DNA of 64,000 nt, taken from assembly GCF_003967515.1 (NCBI RefSeq), contig NZ_BIFQ01000002.1, forward strand, positions 1,488,001-1,552,000. The letters are read 5' to 3'. Source of the DNA: Dictyobacter aurantiacus (GTDB lineage: Bacteria > Chloroflexota > Ktedonobacteria > Ktedonobacterales > Ktedonobacteraceae). Made by a program: the position numbers and the translations under genes. Of this stretch, positions 18,406-27,647 are shown piece after piece. The stretch's first letter is position 1. Every line of letters starts with the position of its first letter. The notes under the pieces are model-generated. The model did no database searches, was not told the origin of the DNA, and saw only the letters and a list, made by a program, of their open reading frames with translations.

Positions 18406-18829
18406 AGCTCCGCTCTCCTCTCAGTATCTTCCTTTCAACTGGGATAAGCATTTTGGGCAAGTTGCCAGAAAAGTATCCATATCCTTGTTGTTACGACCAC
18501 GCACTAAAGTAGTGCCGATAAGATATGCATGTTTGTTCACCGTCAGTATTCAGCTTCTTTTTTGATATCTCATTTATATAAGTAGATATTATGATGTAGT
18601 ATACAAGAAACTCAGCTAGAGGTAAACAATAAAGAGGATGTCTAACCTCCGCTGAAACTTATCAAAAAGGATATGGGAGAGCTAGTTTTCCTCTTTTATG
18701 TAAATGTGTGCTCCATACACTGTAGAGGAGATTTTTTAGCTCTATATTTTGCTAGATCCGCTATTTTACGTCTATACATTCAAGACTGGTTATGCATTTT
18801 CCTATGTAGATATGAGAGAGGAGCAAGTC
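18406..18829. promoter_or_regulatory. Divergent promoter region, TIR gene and small membrane gene
   Basis: A 424-base AT-rich spacer separates two divergent genes. It should hold both promoters. No long inverted repeat or recognisable RNA element was found. Confidence 0.35.
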
Positions 18830-19369
18830 ATGACGCTCAACGATTGGGTGAGTATTGCCACGATTGTCCAAACGTTTTTTGTAGCTGTTTCTCTCGGTTT
18901 CATTTGGTATCAACTCCGAGAAGCTGTACTACTCACGCGAACGGCTAATGGGCAGAGACAAACAGAACGAGCGGGTCACTGGCAATTACAGGTAGCACAG
19001 GATGAACAACTTGCGGAGCTTTGGCTTCAAGGAACAAGAACACCTGATGCTCTCAGTGAGGTCCATCTGTGGCGATATCAAAGGCTGTTCATGTATGTAT
19101 TAAATATCTATGCAGAAACCTATCATCAGTGGAGCGAGAAGCAATTTGATGACGCAGACTATTCTACATGGAGGATTGGTCTTGACCAATTAATCCTTGA
19201 GAAGGGGTTCGCCTATCATTGGAGCAGTGTCAAGGAATCTTTTGACTCATCATTTGTGCATTATGTCGATCGGCAACTCAAGAGAGTTGATCCTTCTTCA
19301 ACACCACTGACAGCCTACCATTCCGCAAAGCATTCAACCCCGTTTCCAAAAGAAGGAAGCGAGAACTAA
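18830..19369 (+). CDS. Small N-terminally anchored membrane protein, unknown function
   Basis: About 179 residues from the ATG at 18830, which is preferred over 18749 because GAGAGGAG lies about 7 bases upstream. One hydrophobic helix near the N-terminus (WVSIATIVQTFFVAVSLGF) is followed by a helical cytoplasmic part with many Trp and Gln residues. The layout resembles the DUF6082-type proteins of actinobacteria (one TM helix, then an all-helical domain), but that is a similarity of layout only. It is divergent from the TIR protein and may belong to the same functional island. Confidence 0.5.
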   Translation: MTLNDWVSIATIVQTFFVAVSLGFIWYQLREAVLLTRTANGQRQTERAGHWQLQVAQDEQLAELWLQGTRTPDALSEVHLWRYQRLFMYVLNIYAETYHQWSEKQFDDADYSTWRIGLDQLILEKGFAYHWSSVKESFDSSFVHYVDRQLKRVDPSSTPLTAYHSAKHSTPFPKEGSEN

Positions 19370-19429
19370 GCCTCCGAAGTGGTCAAGAGTCCTTTTATGT
19401 GACAGAATTGCCGCATTATGCAAATGCTG

Positions 19430-19490
19430 GTTTGTAGAGGATGAGGGGCGTACCACAGAGGGGTGCATTTGCACCTCATCCTCTGTAAAC
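19430..19490. repeat. Compound inverted repeat
   Basis: An outer imperfect stem (GTTTGTAGAGGATGAGG with CCTCATCCTCTGTAAAC) encloses an inner palindrome GGTGCATTTGCACC. It lies between the small membrane gene and the substrate-binding protein gene. The layout recalls the other long spacer palindromes, though the core differs. Confidence 0.6.
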
Positions 19491-19709
19491 CCGTTGAGCG
19501 CCGGAGGCGCGTAGAGTCAGGGGTCGCAGACACGAAACCTACAGCTTTCAGTTATACACTTGCACATTATAAAATATATATGTACAAATAATTAAAATAC
19601 CTTCAGCATTTTTTGTAGCAATCTGAATATTAATATGGCATAATGTACTGTATGCAATAAGAGGGATGGTAAGATATGTCGTTGGTGTAGTTGTATAGGA
19701 GTACTCTAT

Positions 19710-21425
19710 ATGCATAAAATTGCTCAAAATTATAGTATTTTCCTCTTCTTTTCTGCGCTGGCACTGTTGAGTGTGCTGGGATCGGCCTGCGGCTCTAGTG
19801 CCCAGATGGCGCAGAAAACCTCGGACCTCATGGCCCCGGCGAGCCAACAGGTTTTCCGCTGGGGCATTCTCGGTAGCACGGACTTTACCACGTTAGATCC
19901 AGCCTTAGCAACAGACTCGACCGATGTGGCGGCTATTCAGACGCTCTTTACCGGGCTGATTCAGTTTAATGACAAAGGCGACATCAAACCGCAGCTGGCG
20001 GAGTCTTACCAGATCTCTCCCGATGGTTTGACGTATACCTTCAAGTTGAAGCCAAACCTAAGGTTTAGTGACGGAGCGCCATTGACGGCCAGCGACGTTG
20101 CCTATAGCATCAATCGAACCCTTGATCCTAAGCTGCAATCACCTGTGAGCGCGTACCTTAGCCTGCTCAAGGACGCCGATGCGATGGTGAGCGGTAAAAT
20201 CAAGACGCTGATTAACGATAGCCTGATTGTAAGGGATCCCCAGACCATCTCTATCGTTATTCGGCAGCCGGTTGCCTATTTCCTCCAGACACTGGCGTAT
20301 CCAACCTCGTACGTGGTGGAGAAAAGTATTGTTGAGAAATATGGCAAAAACTGGACCGACCATCTGGACGAGGGCGGCTCAACTGGTCCATTTAAAGTCG
20401 CCAGGTACAGTCATACGGTTGGCCTGGACCTGGTTCCCAATGCCAGGTATTATGGGGCGCAGCCGAAGTTGAGACGGGTAGAGATTCATATGACGGGCCA
20501 GCCCGAGGCTGCCTATAATGCCTATCTCAGTGGTCAGCTTGACTACACTGGCATCCCTACGGGCAAGCTTGATGAAGCAATGAAGCGTCCTGACCATGTG
20601 CATATCCCCGTATTGGGGCTGCGCATGATCCAGATGAATTATCTGGCGAAGCCCTTTGATAATGTAAAGGTGCGTCAGGCCTTTGATCTCGCCCTCAATC
20701 GCGATCTGCTGGCCAGGACCCTGTTCCGTGATCAGGTGATTCCTTCCAATCGCTTTGTTCCCGCAGGGATGTATGGAGCCAGTCCCACGGAGATCAAGGG
20801 TCCCGATGGGACAACCAGCACGGCCGGTAATGCGGCACTAGCCAGAAAGCTTTTACAGGAAGGCTTAAAGGAAGACGGTTATAGCAGTGTAGCCGCCCTT
20901 CCAACTATCACCTTCACCGAAGCCAACGCTACCAACTCTCTCAAGCGCGCCAATGCCTTGATTGATCAGTGGAAAACTGTCCTGGGTGTCAATATCAAGC
21001 TCAACACGGTTGACGCACAGACCTATAGTAAGCTCTTATACAGCAACACTGGCAAGTCCACGCTTCAGATGTGGGACTATGCCTGGCAGGCTGATTTCCC
21101 CGATCCACATGACTGGCTGAATGTTTTCTTTGGCAAAGGTGAATTGCAGAACTCCATGAATTATGGCCAGAACAATTCGCCGATGGTGAAAGATCAGCAG
21201 GCGGTCCAGGCCGAACTCCAGAAAGCCGACTACATCCTGGATAGAGATGCCCGCGCTAAGAAGTACAACGAGTTAGAGCAGAGGCTATCGTCCGAGTCTG
21301 CCTGGATCCCGATGTACCAAACCACCATTGATGTCATGCTCAGTCCACACGTCCACGGCTACATTAACGATCCGCTTGGCGTCGTCGATCCCGAAGACTG
21401 GAGCGACATCTACATAACCCGGTAA
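19710..21425 (+). CDS. ABC transporter substrate-binding protein, peptide/nickel type (family 5)
   Basis: 571 residues. The N-terminal hydrophobic segment ends in LGSACGSS, so it is probably a lipoprotein, though the -3 position of the lipobox is weak. The mature part has the family-5 signature (FSDGAPLTASDVAYSINRTLDPKL) and repeated family motifs such as YQISPDGLTYTFKLKPNLRF and VRQAFDLALNRDLL. These proteins capture oligopeptides, or sometimes nickel or sugars, outside the membrane and pass them to the permeases encoded next. The start follows AGGAG by 8 bases. The ligand is not predictable. Confidence 0.92.
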   Translation: MHKIAQNYSIFLFFSALALLSVLGSACGSSAQMAQKTSDLMAPASQQVFRWGILGSTDFTTLDPALATDSTDVAAIQTLFTGLIQFNDKGDIKPQLAESYQISPDGLTYTFKLKPNLRFSDGAPLTASDVAYSINRTLDPKLQSPVSAYLSLLKDADAMVSGKIKTLINDSLIVRDPQTISIVIRQPVAYFLQTLAYPTSYVVEKSIVEKYGKNWTDHLDEGGSTGPFKVARYSHTVGLDLVPNARYYGAQPKLRRVEIHMTGQPEAAYNAYLSGQLDYTGIPTGKLDEAMKRPDHVHIPVLGLRMIQMNYLAKPFDNVKVRQAFDLALNRDLLARTLFRDQVIPSNRFVPAGMYGASPTEIKGPDGTTSTAGNAALARKLLQEGLKEDGYSSVAALPTITFTEANATNSLKRANALIDQWKTVLGVNIKLNTVDAQTYSKLLYSNTGKSTLQMWDYAWQADFPDPHDWLNVFFGKGELQNSMNYGQNNSPMVKDQQAVQAELQKADYILDRDARAKKYNELEQRLSSESAWIPMYQTTIDVMLSPHVHGYINDPLGVVDPEDWSDIYITR

Positions 21426-21491
21426 GTTGTGCTTGCCTGGCAAGCAGCTAGTAATGTGGGAGGTGCAGGAGGGCGGCCAGCCCTTCTGCCG

Positions 21492-21560
21492 GAGTGTGGG
21501 CGAGCATGCTCAAGTCCCCACACTCTCCTTTCTCCTTTCGCGCCGCCGCAGGCGGCGCGA
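21492..21560 (+). promoter_or_regulatory. Two tandem hairpins between binding-protein and permease genes
   Basis: A 9-bp stem (GAGTGTGGG 21492-21500 with CCCACACTC 21517-21525) is followed by a 10-bp GC-rich stem (21538-21547 with 21551-21560, loop GCA). In ABC import operons, hairpins after the binding-protein gene often stabilise its mRNA and lower downstream expression. The second hairpin shares its core with the palindrome at 15486. Confidence 0.5.
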
Positions 21561-21576
21561 GAATGTGAGGGAACTC

Positions 21577-22536
21577 ATGCTGCAATTTCTCTTAAAGCGC
21601 CTGCTTGGACTCCTCTTTGTCCTGCTCGGCGTTTCTTTTATTACGTTTATCATTGGATATTTTTCGCCGATTGATCCGGTGTTGCAGCAGTTAGGACAAC
21701 ATTATACCCCGGAAAGCTATGCGCGCCTGCGCCATGCTTACGGACTGGATCTGCCGTGGTATATGCAATATTTTCGTTATGTTGTGAACCTGCTGCATTT
21801 TGATCTGGGCCGTTCCATCCATAATCAGAGCCGACGCGTGATAGATCTGCTGAAAGATGGTATCCCCATTTCGGCGGAGATTGCTACCTGGGGATTGCTG
21901 ATCACGATCTTGCTGGGTATTCCAGCGGGCATTCTGTCTGCGATCAAGGCAAATACCTGGCTCGACACCACCAATATGGTGCTGGCCCTGATCCTGTATG
22001 CGTTGCCGGTCTTTATCATCGCTATCTTCGCTCAACTACTGGTCGTGTGGCTGAACGTGAACTGGGGACTGGGCTGGCCGGTTACCGACTGGGGTACCCC
22101 CTGGCAATACAGCTGGAGCGACATCCAGTATAAGCTGGTGCCTATCATGGTGTATGGCCTGGCTGGATACGCCTACTATGCGCGGCTGGCGCGTACCAGC
22201 ATGCTCGAGGTGCTGCGCCAGGATTATATTCGTACCGCCCACGCCAAGGGATTGCGCCAGCGGACCGTTGTCTATCGCCATGCGTTGCGTAACGCGCTGT
22301 TGCCCTTAATCACGGTATTCGGACTCTCGCTTGGCCTGTTGATTACCGGCGCGTTTTTTATCGAGCGCATCTTCAACATTCAGGGGATAGGACTGACGAC
22401 TATTAACGCCGTCAGCCAGGGAGATTTTCCGGTCATCCAGGCTACCGCTCTACTGGCGGCCCTGGGAGTGGTCCTGGGCAATACGATCTCGGATATCCTG
22501 TATACTATCGTCGATCCACGCATCAAGCTATCGTAG
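21577..22536 (+). CDS. ABC transporter permease, DppB/OppB type
   Basis: About 319 residues with six hydrophobic segments. It forms half of the membrane channel of a peptide-type importer. LQFLLKRLLGLLFVLLGVSF is the usual N-terminus, and YIRTAHAKGLRQRTVVYRHA is the EAA loop that contacts the ATPase. The start at 21577 follows GAGGG and the family start pattern. The in-frame extension upstream to 21427 reads through two hairpins and is rejected. It is followed 16 bases later by the second permease. Confidence 0.93.
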   Translation: MLQFLLKRLLGLLFVLLGVSFITFIIGYFSPIDPVLQQLGQHYTPESYARLRHAYGLDLPWYMQYFRYVVNLLHFDLGRSIHNQSRRVIDLLKDGIPISAEIATWGLLITILLGIPAGILSAIKANTWLDTTNMVLALILYALPVFIIAIFAQLLVVWLNVNWGLGWPVTDWGTPWQYSWSDIQYKLVPIMVYGLAGYAYYARLARTSMLEVLRQDYIRTAHAKGLRQRTVVYRHALRNALLPLITVFGLSLGLLITGAFFIERIFNIQGIGLTTINAVSQGDFPVIQATALLAALGVVLGNTISDILYTIVDPRIKLS

Positions 22537-22552
22537 AGAGGTGGTGGGGGGA

Positions 22553-23596
22553 ATGAACAGGCAAAACTTCAAATCTCGCTCACTGGCCACAACAGGTGTT
22601 GTGCAAGAGGTGCCGCCCGGCGAAGAAGATCATCCTGATGCGCGGCGCGTATACAGTCCCTTATGGGAGGCGCTGAAGAGATTTATCGCTGATCGCCGGG
22701 CGCTGGTGAGTACGCTGGTGCTGCTGCTCATGTTGTTGATAGCGGTGTTTGGCCCCTTTATATATCAACATGTTGGGATTAGTATTCAAAGCGACCTCGC
22801 GGGACGCATCGGGCCGGAGCGCTACCATGTCTATTACCATGAAGAGCTTTCAAGGCAGGATCAATTGCCCTCGTCTGTGTACTGGCTGGGAACGGACAGC
22901 GTTGGACGCGATATTCTAGCGCGCCTGATGCAGGGGCTGCTGATCTCGTTTACGGTCGCGATCATGGTAGAAGTGGTGGATGTGGGACTCGGCCTGTGCG
23001 TCGGCTTGCTGGCAGGCTACTATGGTGGCTGGATCGATCAACTGCTGGCCCGCTTTACTGATATTATGTTCGCCTTTCCCTCGCTGTTATTTGCCCTGCT
23101 GCTGGTCGGGGTGTTCGGTCCTCGGGCCAATGATCTCTTTGAAGCGGTTCCGCTCTTTGGGGACCCTGGTAATTCGCGCCTGCTGATCGTCTCGCTGGCC
23201 CTGGCGTTTACCGCCTGGCCCCTGATGGCTCGTTATGTACGTGGCCAGACCTTGCAGATCAAGGAGCGGCAGTTCATTGAGGCCGCACGTACGGTGGGGA
23301 CTCCTGACTGGCGCATCATCATCCGGCACATTATCCCCAACCTGTTCAGTCTGGTCTTTATCGCCTCGACCCTCAATATCGCCGGAACCATTATCGGGGA
23401 GGCGGGCCTGAGCCTGCTGGGCGTGGGCGTGCAGGATCCCGGATCGAGCCTGGGGCTGATGATCGCGGATGCCCTGGAAGTGACCGAGTCGCATCCGTGG
23501 GAGATCTTCGTGCCTACCTGTGTCCTGACTATTATTGTGCTGTCTATATCGTTTATCGGAGATGGTTTGCGCGATGCGTTTGATCCCCATCACTAG
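22553..23596 (+). CDS. ABC transporter permease, DppC/OppC type
   Basis: About 347 residues, with a 50-residue cytoplasmic leader and six membrane segments. Family marks are LGTDSVGRDILARLMQG and the EAA loop FIEAARTVGTPDWRIIIRHI. It pairs with the upstream DppB-like subunit. The ATG at 22553 follows AGAGGTGG; a GTG at 22541 is the alternative. No ATPase genes follow, so the importer must use nucleotide-binding subunits encoded elsewhere. Confidence 0.93.
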   Translation: MNRQNFKSRSLATTGVVQEVPPGEEDHPDARRVYSPLWEALKRFIADRRALVSTLVLLLMLLIAVFGPFIYQHVGISIQSDLAGRIGPERYHVYYHEELSRQDQLPSSVYWLGTDSVGRDILARLMQGLLISFTVAIMVEVVDVGLGLCVGLLAGYYGGWIDQLLARFTDIMFAFPSLLFALLLVGVFGPRANDLFEAVPLFGDPGNSRLLIVSLALAFTAWPLMARYVRGQTLQIKERQFIEAARTVGTPDWRIIIRHIIPNLFSLVFIASTLNIAGTIIGEAGLSLLGVGVQDPGSSLGLMIADALEVTESHPWEIFVPTCVLTIIVLSISFIGDGLRDAFDPHH

Positions 23597-23838
23597 CGGT
23601 TCACGGGTTCTTGACAAGGACTTCTATCCCAAAATATGAAGGAGGCCGGTTTGTTTGTATATACTCTCAAACTGTTGCTCTATCTGCTGGTAGCGTTACG
23701 TTTTTGACGATCATGCACTGAAATCCTCCGGCCGTGTCTGGACGCCAAGCTGAGCTACACGTCGGCATATCGTATAATTTGTATATGTTCTACGTGCCAG
23801 CGTATTCCAGTGCATGCATATAAGGGAGGCCGTACTGT
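23597..23838 (+). promoter_or_regulatory. Promoter/leader region of the ECF transporter genes
   Basis: 242 bases without a gene. A TATAAT hexamer lies at 23773-23778, but no good -35 box is seen 16-18 bases upstream. GGGAGG at 23824-23829 serves the TTG start. No thiamine or cobalamin riboswitch core was recognised. Confidence 0.4.
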
Positions 23839-24924
23839 TTGTCTGACCTGAAATCATTCTCAGCTACTGCCGAGGAGGCGATCTATCTACAGCCGCCTGC
23901 TGGACGTCGCTATGTGCGCTCATTTTTGTTCTCGCGTCGTGTCGATGCCCCTTTTGCTCGTGTGCATCTGCTGGTGCGCGCCCTGCTGGTGATCTGCCTC
24001 TCGGCGGCTCAACTGCGTACCATGAATACAGCTCACCCGGATATTGTGGGCTCAATTGTTTTACTGGTGCCGAGCATCGCCATCTTTCTGATCAGCGGCA
24101 TGCATGGCAAGGTGGCTCGCATCTATCTGCTGCTGATGGTGCCCACCATCTTCAGTCTTTTCTTCTCCTGGACGCTGCTCAATCCGGTGGCGGGAAATAT
24201 AACATTTGTGCGGCAGCAGGTCTATCCTGGCTTTCTGACCTTTAGTCTGGCCGTCTGGCAGCTGTTGTGGGTCGGTATTGTGTTGCTCTACTATCGGTGG
24301 AAGCGTGGGATTGTGAACGGTGTCATCCTGGCCAGCGTCGCCGCTATTGTCGTCTCCTATCTCCTGCCCTTGCCCGCCTGGACCATTGCGCGCGTTCCCC
24401 TCTTCCATCCTTTAACGCTCTACATCAGTGAGCAGGGATTGTTACTGGCCCTGACCAAGGTGGTTAGCTACTCGGGTATGATGCTCTCGACTATCGCGCT
24501 GGTGGTGACCAGCCGGGACATTGAACTGATGGGGGCGATGCGCCAGATTCATATCCCGCGCCCGATTATTTTCTTCTTAAGCACCGTTTTTCGCGCCCTT
24601 AACCTGGCTCTGACCGACTACGAGACGATCTACCAGGCGCAGATCGCGCGGGCCATCAATGCCCGGCCACGGAGCTTTGTGCGTCGCCTGCGCGACCTGG
24701 CCAGTATCGCGGTCCCGATGGTTGCTATGATGATCCGGCGCTCCAGCGAAATCGGAGATGCTCTGATGGCACGTGGCTATACCCTGCGCCAGCGCGACGT
24801 CGACTTCTATGAGACGAGCCCCCTCCGCGCCATCGACTGGTTGCTCCTGCTGGCATGTCTCGTCCTGTTGTACCTGGCCATTGGCCCCTATCCTGGCCTG
24901 ACGGCGCTTATTCAGAGGTGGTAA
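23839..24924 (+). CDS. ECF transporter transmembrane T-component (EcfT/CbiQ family)
   Basis: 361 residues, longer than the usual 260 because of an N-terminal extension. It is the scaffold of energy-coupling-factor vitamin importers and joins the ATPases to a substrate-specific S-component. Two Ala-Arg motifs expected in the coupling helices are visible: AINARPRSF and ALMARGYTLR. Several hydrophobic helices precede them. The start is TTG with GGGAGG 9 bases upstream. The ATPase gene follows after 6 bases. No S-component lies in this operon. Confidence 0.85.
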   Translation: MSDLKSFSATAEEAIYLQPPAGRRYVRSFLFSRRVDAPFARVHLLVRALLVICLSAAQLRTMNTAHPDIVGSIVLLVPSIAIFLISGMHGKVARIYLLLMVPTIFSLFFSWTLLNPVAGNITFVRQQVYPGFLTFSLAVWQLLWVGIVLLYYRWKRGIVNGVILASVAAIVVSYLLPLPAWTIARVPLFHPLTLYISEQGLLLALTKVVSYSGMMLSTIALVVTSRDIELMGAMRQIHIPRPIIFFLSTVFRALNLALTDYETIYQAQIARAINARPRSFVRRLRDLASIAVPMVAMMIRRSSEIGDALMARGYTLRQRDVDFYETSPLRAIDWLLLLACLVLLYLAIGPYPGLTALIQRW

Positions 24925-24930
24925 TTTTAG

Positions 24931-26757
24931 ATGATGGCACAAGAGTTCAGCGATCAACAGCAGCCTGTCACTGCGCAGGCGGGGGTACAGACCATGGACG
25001 CCACCGATAGTCGACAGGATGCGGTAAACGTAACCGGCCTCTGGTGGCGCTATCCCACCTTCAGCGAGAAGGCGGGAGCCTGGACCCTGCGCGACATCGC
25101 CCTGCGCATCAAGCAGGGTGAATGCTTCGGCATTACCGGTCCCAGCGGTGCCGGGAAAACGACGCTCTGCCGTGTGTTGATGGGGATCCTTCCCTATACG
25201 GCGCGCCTGACCAATGAGCAGTTGCCGCATCACTTTCGCGGCCAGCTTGAGATTTTACAGGAGCCGGTGACCCACGAGACCGCCACGTCGCATAAGGTCG
25301 GCATGGTCCTGCAAGATCCCGAGAACCAGTTTCTGCGCATGAGCCTGTTGCATGAGCTGGCACTGGGACTGCAGATCCAATCGCTGCCCCAGGACGAGAT
25401 TGTGCAGCGCATCTATGAGGCGTTGCAGTGGGTGGGCCTGCAGAAGTTGTGGCAGGGCGCGCTCTACCTGCATCCTTCTGATCTCTCGGGCGGTCAGAAG
25501 CAGCGCGTCGCTATCGCGGCCTTCCTGGCGTTGCGCCCCCAGATCTTGATTCTGGATGAACCGACCAGCGACCTGGACCCCGTCGGCAAGCGTGAAGTGA
25601 TCGAGACCATTGCCCGTCTGCGCCAGGACTACAACATGACCGTGATCCTGGTCGAGCAAGATCCTGAGATCCTGGCCACCTTCTGCGATCGTATCGCTCT
25701 ACTCCACGAGGGACGCATTGAACTGGTGGCGACCCCCAGCAGTTTCTATGGAGAACGCGCCATTTTAGAGCGCTGTGGTGCCTCGGTTGGCGAGCTGACG
25801 CGCATCTGCTGGCGCACCGGTTACATGTTCCAGGGACGTCCCCCGCTGACTTTCGCGGAAGCCGAGGAGGCGTTTACCCCCGCTTTTCAGCAGCAGCGCC
25901 TCACAGCCAGCCAGCCAGCGGCTTCGGTTCCACAGGAGACGGTGGTCGAGGCGAAAAACATCGTGTATAACTACGGAGATGGCTCTCTAGCCCTCAAAGG
26001 CGTCGACCTCACCCTGTATCGTGGCGAGATGCTGGCCCTGCTGGGCCCCAATGGCAGCGGAAAGACCACCTTCGCAAAGCTGCTGGCAGGCATCTATCGC
26101 GCCACGCAGGGACAATTGCTGGTATTTGGGCAGAATGTAGCGGCGCGCAAGGTACGTGCCCGCCTGCCAGGTTCTGTCGGCTATGTCTTTCAAAATCCCG
26201 ATCACCAGCTCTTTTGCCGTAAGGTGAGCGATGAGATCGAATATGGCTTGAAGAACCTGGGCATCAATGCCAGGAAGCGACGGAGCATGGTTGAGGAGAC
26301 GCTGGCCGCCGTGGGCCTCTCTTCTTACGCGGATGAGGATCCCCTCTTCTTGAGTAAAGGCCAGCGTCAGCGCCTGGCCGTTGCCGCTGTACTGGCGATG
26401 GGACCCGATATTCTGGTGGTGGATGAGCCCACGACTGGCCAGGACCAGCGCTCGATTACCAGCATTATGAGCCTGCTCTGTGATCTGCAGCGGCAGGGGA
26501 AAACCATCCTGGTAATCACCCATGACATGACGCTGGTCGCCGAATATTGCCAGCGTGTGGTCGCGTTTCGCGACGGTGATCTGGCCTTTACCGGGAGCCC
26601 GGCAGACCTTTTTGACAACGAGGAGATCCTGCGGCGCACCGGTCTGCGTCCACCGGCGGCGGCGGAACTCAGCCGCCGCCTGCATCATCTTCAGCCTGCC
26701 CTGCCGCCATTGCTCACCGTCGAACAATGGGGTGACATTCTGGCTTCTCACCAGTAA
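24931..26757 (+). CDS. ECF transporter ATPase, two fused ABC domains
   Basis: 608 residues containing two ATP-binding cassettes in one chain, as in YkoD-type or EcfA1-EcfA2 fusions. The first has GPSGAGKTT (near residue 70), LSGGQKQR (near 185) and LILDEPTSDLD. The second has GPNGSGKTT (near 371), LSKGQRQR (near 474) and LVVDEPTTGQDQ. The second signature is LSKGQ and not LSGGQ. It powers uptake through the T-component encoded just upstream. The fused form removes the need for separate A1 and A2 genes. The substrate depends on the missing S-component. Confidence 0.92.
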   Translation: MMAQEFSDQQQPVTAQAGVQTMDATDSRQDAVNVTGLWWRYPTFSEKAGAWTLRDIALRIKQGECFGITGPSGAGKTTLCRVLMGILPYTARLTNEQLPHHFRGQLEILQEPVTHETATSHKVGMVLQDPENQFLRMSLLHELALGLQIQSLPQDEIVQRIYEALQWVGLQKLWQGALYLHPSDLSGGQKQRVAIAAFLALRPQILILDEPTSDLDPVGKREVIETIARLRQDYNMTVILVEQDPEILATFCDRIALLHEGRIELVATPSSFYGERAILERCGASVGELTRICWRTGYMFQGRPPLTFAEAEEAFTPAFQQQRLTASQPAASVPQETVVEAKNIVYNYGDGSLALKGVDLTLYRGEMLALLGPNGSGKTTFAKLLAGIYRATQGQLLVFGQNVAARKVRARLPGSVGYVFQNPDHQLFCRKVSDEIEYGLKNLGINARKRRSMVEETLAAVGLSSYADEDPLFLSKGQRQRLAVAAVLAMGPDILVVDEPTTGQDQRSITSIMSLLCDLQRQGKTILVITHDMTLVAEYCQRVVAFRDGDLAFTGSPADLFDNEEILRRTGLRPPAAAELSRRLHHLQPALPPLLTVEQWGDILASHQ

Positions 26758-26771
26758 GCGAGCAGAAAAAT

Positions 26772-26801
26772 AGCCTCTTTCTTGAAGGCAAGAAAGAGGC
26801 T
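26772..26801. terminator. Convergent hairpin after the ECF ATPase gene
   Basis: A perfect 12-bp stem (AGCCTCTTTCTT 26772-26783 with 26790-26801). The A-run before it gives a T-tract on the minus strand, so it best terminates leftward transcripts such as the NUDIX gene, and may also stop the ECF operon. Confidence 0.65.
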
Positions 26802-27023
26802 ACCAGTGATTAATACAGACTAGCCACACCTTTGTGAGTGTCAACGAATGCGAAAGGCGTGGATGGAAAATGCGGTCAAACTATCAATGTCATGCATGTT
26901 TTTATGAGCGAGCCGGGCCTCCTTTTTCCATCCATGTAAGCAGTATAATTGGAAGGTGTCACAAAATCCTCTCAATTGAGGGTACCACCATCACGATCTC
27001 CATTAAAAATATGTAACATCCGT

Positions 27024-27647
27024 TTAACTCAGGAGCTGATAGGCAAATTTCAGCAGGGTTTCATAATACTGATCAGTATGTGGGCAGAAATCCTCGCGCT
27101 GGAAGTTTCTGGTAATAATTGTTTGGGGATCAGCGCTATCTGTAAGGTAGACCGGGGCAGAAATTTCACTGACTTGTTGGCGCAGTAAACGCTCGAAATC
27201 TTCGAGTTCGACACGGACGATACAGGCCACCTCTTCCCGTTGCAACACCAGATCTGTAATGGGGATAGACAACAAGTAGAAGAAGAGGTGGCAGAACTCC
27301 CGATCCAGAAAGCCTGGCCGTAAGAACGGATCTGGCAAGATACCAGCTGATACAAGGTCGTCAAAAGCAAGCTCCAGGCCCAGCTCCTCCTGAATTTCGC
27401 GCACCCCATCGCGAGGCGTTTCATGTGCCAGCAGATGTCCGGCCGCCGTGATATCTAGCTGGTTTGGATAATCCTTCTTCTGCGCGGCGCGCTGCTGGAA
27501 CAGGATAGAGCGCCTGTCGGCCTGCCTCTGTACGAACCAGCAATGGAAGGTCTCGTGCCAGTAGCCTTCGCGGTGGACCTCCGCGCGCGTGCGCACGCCG
27601 ATGCGTTCCATGGTCTCGCTAAAAATTGCCAGCTGCTCAGTTTCCAT
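27024..27647 (-). CDS. NUDIX hydrolase, IPP-isomerase-like subgroup
   Basis: 207 residues. The complete Nudix box is present: GHLLAHETPRDGVREIQEEL(GL), matching G-x5-E-x7-REU-x-EE-x-GU, so magnesium-dependent cleavage of a nucleoside-diphosphate-linked or related substrate is expected. The N-terminal REGYWHETFHCWFV and LFQQRAAQKKDYPNQLDI resemble the isopentenyl-diphosphate isomerase-like branch, often annotated as general NUDIX enzymes. Substrate unknown. Single gene, converging on the ECF operon. Confidence 0.9.
   Translation of the reverse strand: METEQLAIFSETMERIGVRTRAEVHREGYWHETFHCWFVQRQADRRSILFQQRAAQKKDYPNQLDITAAGHLLAHETPRDGVREIQEELGLELAFDDLVSAGILPDPFLRPGFLDREFCHLFFYLLSIPITDLVLQREEVACIVRVELEDFERLLRQQVSEISAPVYLTDSADPQTIITRNFQREDFCPHTDQYYETLLKFAYQLLS

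Noticed and set aside
21427..21576. N-terminal extension of the first permease
   Set aside because: It reads through two hairpins, encodes an Arg-rich atypical leader and has no ribosome-binding site; the family start is at 21577.
23735..23768. tRNA gene on the minus strand (GTAGCTCAGCTTGG string)
   Set aside because: The D-arm-like 14-mer is canonical, but the second D-stem half, a T-arm GGTTC segment and a closing acceptor stem are not found.
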